Shown: in pieces, positions 60,796 to 64,000 of the stretch
How positions within the stretch are numbered: position 1 is the stretch's first letter
Layout of the letters: every line of letters starts with the position of its first letter
The notes under the pieces: model-generated
Told to the model about the DNA's origin: nothing
Seen by the model: only the letters and a program-made list of their open reading frames with translations
The model's database searches: none
Assembly: GCA_026126105.1 (NCBI GenBank)
Contig: JAHCJV010000012.1
Span: 1-64,000, forward strand
Direction of reading: 5' to 3'
Origin: Enhydrobacter sp.
GTDB taxonomy: Bacteria; Pseudomonadota; Alphaproteobacteria; Reyranellales; Reyranellaceae
DNA length: 64,000 nucleotides
Made by a program: the position numbers and the translations under genes

Positions 60796-62349
60796 TCACC
60801 GCTTCGCAAGCAATCGAATGGAATAGATCTGACGATCGTAGGAAGGACCCAGGACGTTGGTTGACGAAGCGTGCGCGTATTCGAAGAAGGGTCCAATTTG
60901 GATGTCAGGGCGAATGCTGTACAGCAGACCAATCTGCCCGCGGAAGTAATAATCCGTTCGCGGACCGGCTCCCGTGCCCGCGATTGGGGTGTAATCGGCG
61001 CTCTGGAACAGGAGCCCGCCAGCAAGCGTCCAAGCATCGTGTATCAGGTAGGTGTAGTCCACGGCGATCGTAGTCGAAACGTAGTCGCTGTACTGACTGA
61101 GGATCGACTGGTTGATCGATCGCAGGATGTAGGGTCGCAGCGTGAGCGGTGCGTAACCGGTGAAGGTGCCGATCAGGCCGAACGAGAGCGCGCCCGTGTT
61201 GCCGAGCCCGTACTCGAAACCGGTATTCTGATACCCGATCGTTCCCTCGAGAAGGCTGATCGCGTTCACCTGCCAGGTCGCGCCAAACGAAATATTCATC
61301 CCATTCGAACTGCGCGCCTGCCCGGCCGCGTTGATCGTATCGATGTACCGGATCTGGTTGAATGTCGGCGCAACGAAGACCGAAAGGTCCTCGAACAGCT
61401 GATAGCCAAGCTTGAACGACTGGCCGAACTCGAAACGGTCGAGACTGGCGGCCGGCAAGTCCTCGCTCGAGATCAGACTGTAATTCTGGTACCAGTAGCG
61501 GGCCGCCATTGCAGTGATCTGGTAGAAGACTCGGTCGAACTTTTGGTACAGGCCGATTTCGATCGGCAATGTGTCGATGACCGTTGGCGATTGGGCGATC
61601 GCAGCGTTGGGCGTTCCAAGGGGCTGCGTCGCCCTGCGGAAACCAACGGCGTAAGTGGCATGGAAATCGGAGTGAATGTCTATCTTCCCGTCAACGAGGA
61701 TGCCGTAGTTCTGGTAGTTCTGGGTCGGCGCTACCCCATACCAGCCGATCGTCCCGCTTGCCAGAACGTGTAGAGAATGGTTCAGCCAGTCAGACCGGAG
61801 GTCGAGTGTCGGCGTAACGCTGGTGTAGAGCGATCCCGTTGTGCCAAGCGAGGCGCTCTGGGCATAGACATTGCTGTCGAAGCCGACATTAATCTCGATT
61901 TGCGGAACCAGGATGAACGCGCCGACGGCTATGCCGCCGCCGTCCGACACTAGGCCACCACCGCTGCTCCCGACAAGCCCGAGGCCCCCGCCGACAATGC
62001 CGCCATAATAGGGTATACTTGTTCCGAACGGCGAATTCACGATGGTCGTCCCCGCGGAGGGAACGGTCGGCGCAACGAGCGTGGAATCAGGCAAAGTAGT
62101 TCCTGCCCGTCTTGCCGCCTCGCGCCGCAAGGTGTCATCGACGCCGGTCTGGGTGAAAACCCCCGGCACCGCACCGCCCGGCGGCAAAGCCGGGGTCACC
62201 GAAGACGGATCGATCGGCGCCACTGCGGCGGGGTCGTCGCCCGTTTGTGTAGGCGACTGTGCATGAACTGCCGACATCCCGCACGACAGTAACGCCCAGC
62301 CGACCAAGGGGGACCAAATAAGTCGCGAACGATGCGCGCGAATCGTCAT
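60796..62349 (-). CDS. Outer-membrane beta-barrel protein of the exopolysaccharide export operon
   Basis: The product is 517 residues from ATG 62349. A longer frame to 62493 is a poly-Arg translation of the preceding gene's repeats and is rejected. A signal peptide (hydrophobic core about 12-25, cleavage after VHA) is followed by a Pro/Thr-rich linker (30-90) and Gly-rich strands. The rest alternates hydrophobic and polar residues with many Tyr/Phe (YYFRGQIGLLYS, VGFRRATQPL), typical of a beta-barrel of about 16-18 strands, and ends in an aromatic-poor LLAKR. Related barrels (BBP2/DUF-type) accompany GumB-like export lipoproteins in alphaproteobacterial exopolysaccharide loci. It probably forms the outer-membrane pore or anchors the polymer. 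Family assignment is by pattern. Confidence 0.8.
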   Translation of the reverse strand: MTIRAHRSRLIWSPLVGWALLSCGMSAVHAQSPTQTGDDPAAVAPIDPSSVTPALPPGGAVPGVFTQTGVDDTLRREAARRAGTTLPDSTLVAPTVPSAGTTIVNSPFGTSIPYYGGIVGGGLGLVGSSGGGLVSDGGGIAVGAFILVPQIEINVGFDSNVYAQSASLGTTGSLYTSVTPTLDLRSDWLNHSLHVLASGTIGWYGVAPTQNYQNYGILVDGKIDIHSDFHATYAVGFRRATQPLGTPNAAIAQSPTVIDTLPIEIGLYQKFDRVFYQITAMAARYWYQNYSLISSEDLPAASLDRFEFGQSFKLGYQLFEDLSVFVAPTFNQIRYIDTINAAGQARSSNGMNISFGATWQVNAISLLEGTIGYQNTGFEYGLGNTGALSFGLIGTFTGYAPLTLRPYILRSINQSILSQYSDYVSTTIAVDYTYLIHDAWTLAGGLLFQSADYTPIAGTGAGPRTDYYFRGQIGLLYSIRPDIQIGPFFEYAHASSTNVLGPSYDRQIYSIRLLAKR

Positions 62350-62419
62350 GGAACTCTCATGCCAGCCAGGCAACGGTCCGACGGTCGGTTGGAAAAAATC
62401 CCGCACGGCCTTCGGTCGT

Positions 62420-63361
62420 TCAGGTGCAGCCGCTGGCGTACGCTTGGCACGGCGGGTTGTACGGCGGCGGCGGCGGCGGCGGCGGCGGCCCAATGATGCA
62501 GCAGGGCGTCGTCGGCGGCGCCGGCGGGTCTTTCGGCGACAGATCCGGAGACGGCGGCAAGGGAGGAAGGGGCGGCTGCGGATTTCCCGGCGGATTCAGC
62601 GGAGCGCCCGGCAGGTCCGGCGGCGTTGTCGGCGGGGGCTCCAATGGCGGAATGAGCGGCGGCGACGTCGGCGTTACGTCAGGTGTGTTTGTAATCAACG
62701 GCCCGCCCACGCCCGTCGGACCACCCGCGAGAGGCGGTTCGCCACCTTGCAACGGTCCGGAGTCCGGGACCGCGCCGGCGTCCGAGGGTCCTCCGCCTTG
62801 CAGTGGTCCTGCCCCCAACAAGGGTGTGCTATCGGTAAGCGGTCCGCCATCTTGGAGGGGGCCTTCGCTGAGGACAGGCCCAGAACCATCGAGACCGCTC
62901 CCGGCGACGGTTTCGCCTCCGGCCATCGGGCCGGTAGCCAAGGGATCGTCCCCGACAAGAGGACCGCTGCCGCCCGCGCCACCATTATCCTGACCCGCGC
63001 CCGTGCCTGCGGCATCGCCGGTCTGCGTGTCGCCACCTTGGTTCCCGCCACTTGGCAAGTCGTTGCCTTGTGGGTCGCTCCCCTGGACTGATCCGGTTTG
63101 CGTGCCACCCTGCTGGGTTGAACCCCCGGGAGTGGATCCGCCAGTCGTGCCGTCGCTTGTCGCACCCTGAAGTGCAACCGGATCTTGCTGAACGACCTGC
63201 CGGTCCGGGACAGGCAGCGCACCGGGGATCGGGTTGCCACCCTCGAGCTTCTGCTGCTCTTCGACCGGTTGTTGCCCGGTCACTTGGGCAAACGCAAGCC
63301 CGCCGCCTGCCAACACGACGGCAGCGATAACACTCTGCGCCTTTAATGCAAGTTTATGCAT
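62420..63361 (-). CDS. Exported Pro/Gly-rich low-complexity protein
   Basis: The product is 313 residues from ATG 63361. In-frame ATGs at 63370 and 63379 are alternatives. A signal peptide is clear (LALKAQSVIAAVVLAGGGLAFA). The mature protein is Gly/Ser/Thr/Gln-rich in the first half and Pro-rich in the second, with recurring SGPLxxG-type units (GPLQGGG, SGPLQGG, EGPLQDG). It ends with nine consecutive prolines and a short Cys-containing tail (CC and two further Cys). No fold is predicted. It is the first complete gene of the operon encoding the barrel, lipoprotein and kinase, 70 bp before the barrel, so a periplasmic or cell-surface spacer role is plausible. I do not recognise the family. 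Confidence 0.72.
   Translation of the reverse strand: MHKLALKAQSVIAAVVLAGGGLAFAQVTGQQPVEEQQKLEGGNPIPGALPVPDRQVVQQDPVALQGATSDGTTGGSTPGGSTQQGGTQTGSVQGSDPQGNDLPSGGNQGGDTQTGDAAGTGAGQDNGGAGGSGPLVGDDPLATGPMAGGETVAGSGLDGSGPVLSEGPLQDGGPLTDSTPLLGAGPLQGGGPSDAGAVPDSGPLQGGEPPLAGGPTGVGGPLITNTPDVTPTSPPLIPPLEPPPTTPPDLPGAPLNPPGNPQPPLPPLPPSPDLSPKDPPAPPTTPCCIIGPPPPPPPPPYNPPCQAYASGCT
62462..62488 (+). repeat. (CGG)9 trinucleotide microsatellite
   Basis: Nine perfect CGG units read on the minus strand encode the nine-proline run near the C-terminus of the Pro/Gly-rich exported protein. Slippage would change the number of prolines without altering the frame. Confidence 0.85.
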
Positions 63362-63520
63362 TCGAGCCATCCAAAACATCGCCGGAGGCCGTATTGGCTC
63401 CCAGTGTGCACGCTAGTATCCAGACTTGGGCCCGGCCCCACACGGCCCAGCCCCACCCCAATCTGCACTCAGAATACCGAAATCTTCGCAAATTTCCAAT
63501 ACACATAATCCTAAGGTCGG

Positions 63521-64000
63521 CTAATGCCCCATGCTGCCGACAGACGAACGTTCGTCCGCTCGACGCAAGTCGGCCAGGGCCTCGAGCGCAGTCGCCACCC
63601 CTCCCGCGTCGCCACATGAGATTCGCCAGTATGGTGTGCCCGTCGCGCGCGCAAGCAAATCCACGTCGGACTCTGCGCTTCCGACAAAGACAACGGGCTT
63701 TCGCGATTCCAGACATGCATAGATCTTTGACGGCATCACCAGCCCGACGAATGCGTCCTTGAGCACCACGAGGTGCGCATCGGGTGCACTGAGCAGACCT
63801 GGAAGCCTCTCCAGCGATACCGGCTGCGAGCGGTGGAACGGCAGTTTGAGCGCCGACAGACAAGCGACGACCTCCTCCGCCCCTTGCCCTGTGGCACTCA
63901 GCCACAGCCTGACCCGTCCAGTGCCGGTCTGATGGTGCAGCCGATAGCCCTCGACGAACGTCGCCACTTCATGGGCGATTCCGTAATTGCCGGAATACAG
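63521..64000 (-). CDS. GT4-family glycosyltransferase, partial (N-terminus beyond right edge)
   Basis: The minus-strand frame is open from the window edge to a stop at 63521, giving about 159 codons. The GTG at 63967 is internal, because the frame continues through LYSGNYGIAHEVATF, the conserved YSGNxGxAHE segment at the start of the second GT4 domain. Downstream, KDAFVGLVMPSKIYACLESRKPVVFVG is the donor-binding MPSKxYxxL(E) pattern of WcaI/WbuB-like enzymes, and GDAGGVATALEALAD forms the C-terminal helix. It would transfer a sugar during repeat-unit assembly and is cytosolic. It lies 159 bp upstream of the Pro/Gly-rich gene in the same direction. Confidence 0.88.
   Translation of the reverse strand: MYSGNYGIAHEVATFVEGYRLHHQTGTGRVRLWLSATGQGAEEVVACLSALKLPFHRSQPVSLERLPGLLSAPDAHLVVLKDAFVGLVMPSKIYACLESRKPVVFVGSAESDVDLLARATGTPYWRISCGDAGGVATALEALADLRRADERSSVGSMGH

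Noticed and set aside
62350..62493. N-terminal poly-Arg extension of the beta-barrel protein
   Set aside because: It is the translation of the CGG tract in another frame of the neighbouring gene. The signal peptide begins at ATG 62349.
1..64000. tRNA, rRNA or insertion sequences
   Set aside because: No tRNA or rRNA-like segment was recognised, and no transposase-like product or terminal inverted repeats were found among the credible genes.

Overview
The window is a GC-rich, gene-dense bacterial segment that reads as a large exopolysaccharide/capsule biosynthesis and export locus, preceded by two RTX-type surface or secreted proteins. The class Alphaproteobacteria is my inference. It rests on GC-rich codon use, alphaproteobacterial-style RTX proteins, an RkpA-like polyketide/fatty-acid synthase and an SqdB/SQD1-like enzyme. 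No rRNA or tRNA gene, CRISPR array or insertion sequence was recognised.

Layout. (1) 1-6817, minus strand: two Gly/Asp-rich calcium-binding repeat proteins. The first is cut by the left edge. The second carries seven PD40-like repeats (probably one complete seven-bladed beta-propeller) ahead of its RTX repeats. (2) 7158-11490, plus strand: a MarR-like winged-helix regulator, a strong hairpin, then four consecutive sulfotransferase-family genes. (3) 11620-15623: an exported pectate-lyase-like beta-helix protein, a small exported protein, and a glycosyltransferase-methyltransferase fusion. (4) 16067-27757: glycosyltransferases, a methyltransferase, a TPR protein, and rfbC/rfbD for dTDP-L-rhamnose. 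(5) 27850-31385, minus strand: a Wza-type export lipoprotein, a UDP-sulfoquinovose-synthase-like enzyme and a sugar-nucleotide epimerase in one probable operon. (6) 31602-44265: large multidomain glycosyltransferases, several with accessory modules. (7) 44275-46898: a 2-oxoglutarate-type dioxygenase, a cyclase-family hydrolase and a short-chain dehydrogenase. (8) 46912-54384: a 2490-residue KS-AT-DH-(decayed MT)-ER-KR-ACP synthase. (9) 54826-57319: a nucleotide-sugar 6-dehydrogenase (uronic acid precursor) and a Rieske oxygenase. (10) 57506-64000, minus strand: the export module, namely a partial GT4, a Pro/Gly-rich exported protein, an outer-membrane beta-barrel, a second Wza-type lipoprotein and a Wzc-type tyrosine autokinase.

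Working model (inference). Rhamnose, a uronic acid and possibly a sulfoquinovose-type sugar are made as nucleotide sugars and polymerised by about a dozen glycosyltransferases. The glycan is decorated by sulfotransferases, methyltransferases and perhaps the oxygenases, possibly attached to or carried by a lipid made by the RkpA-like synthase, and exported by the Wzc/Wza/beta-barrel apparatus. Together, four sulfotransferases, a UDP-sulfoquinovose synthase homologue and an RkpA-like synthase suggest a sulfur-rich, perhaps lipid-anchored, surface polysaccharide, and this is the most interesting feature of the window. No Wzx flippase, Wzy polymerase, priming transferase, rfbA/rfbB or type I secretion genes are visible, so the system must use genes elsewhere.
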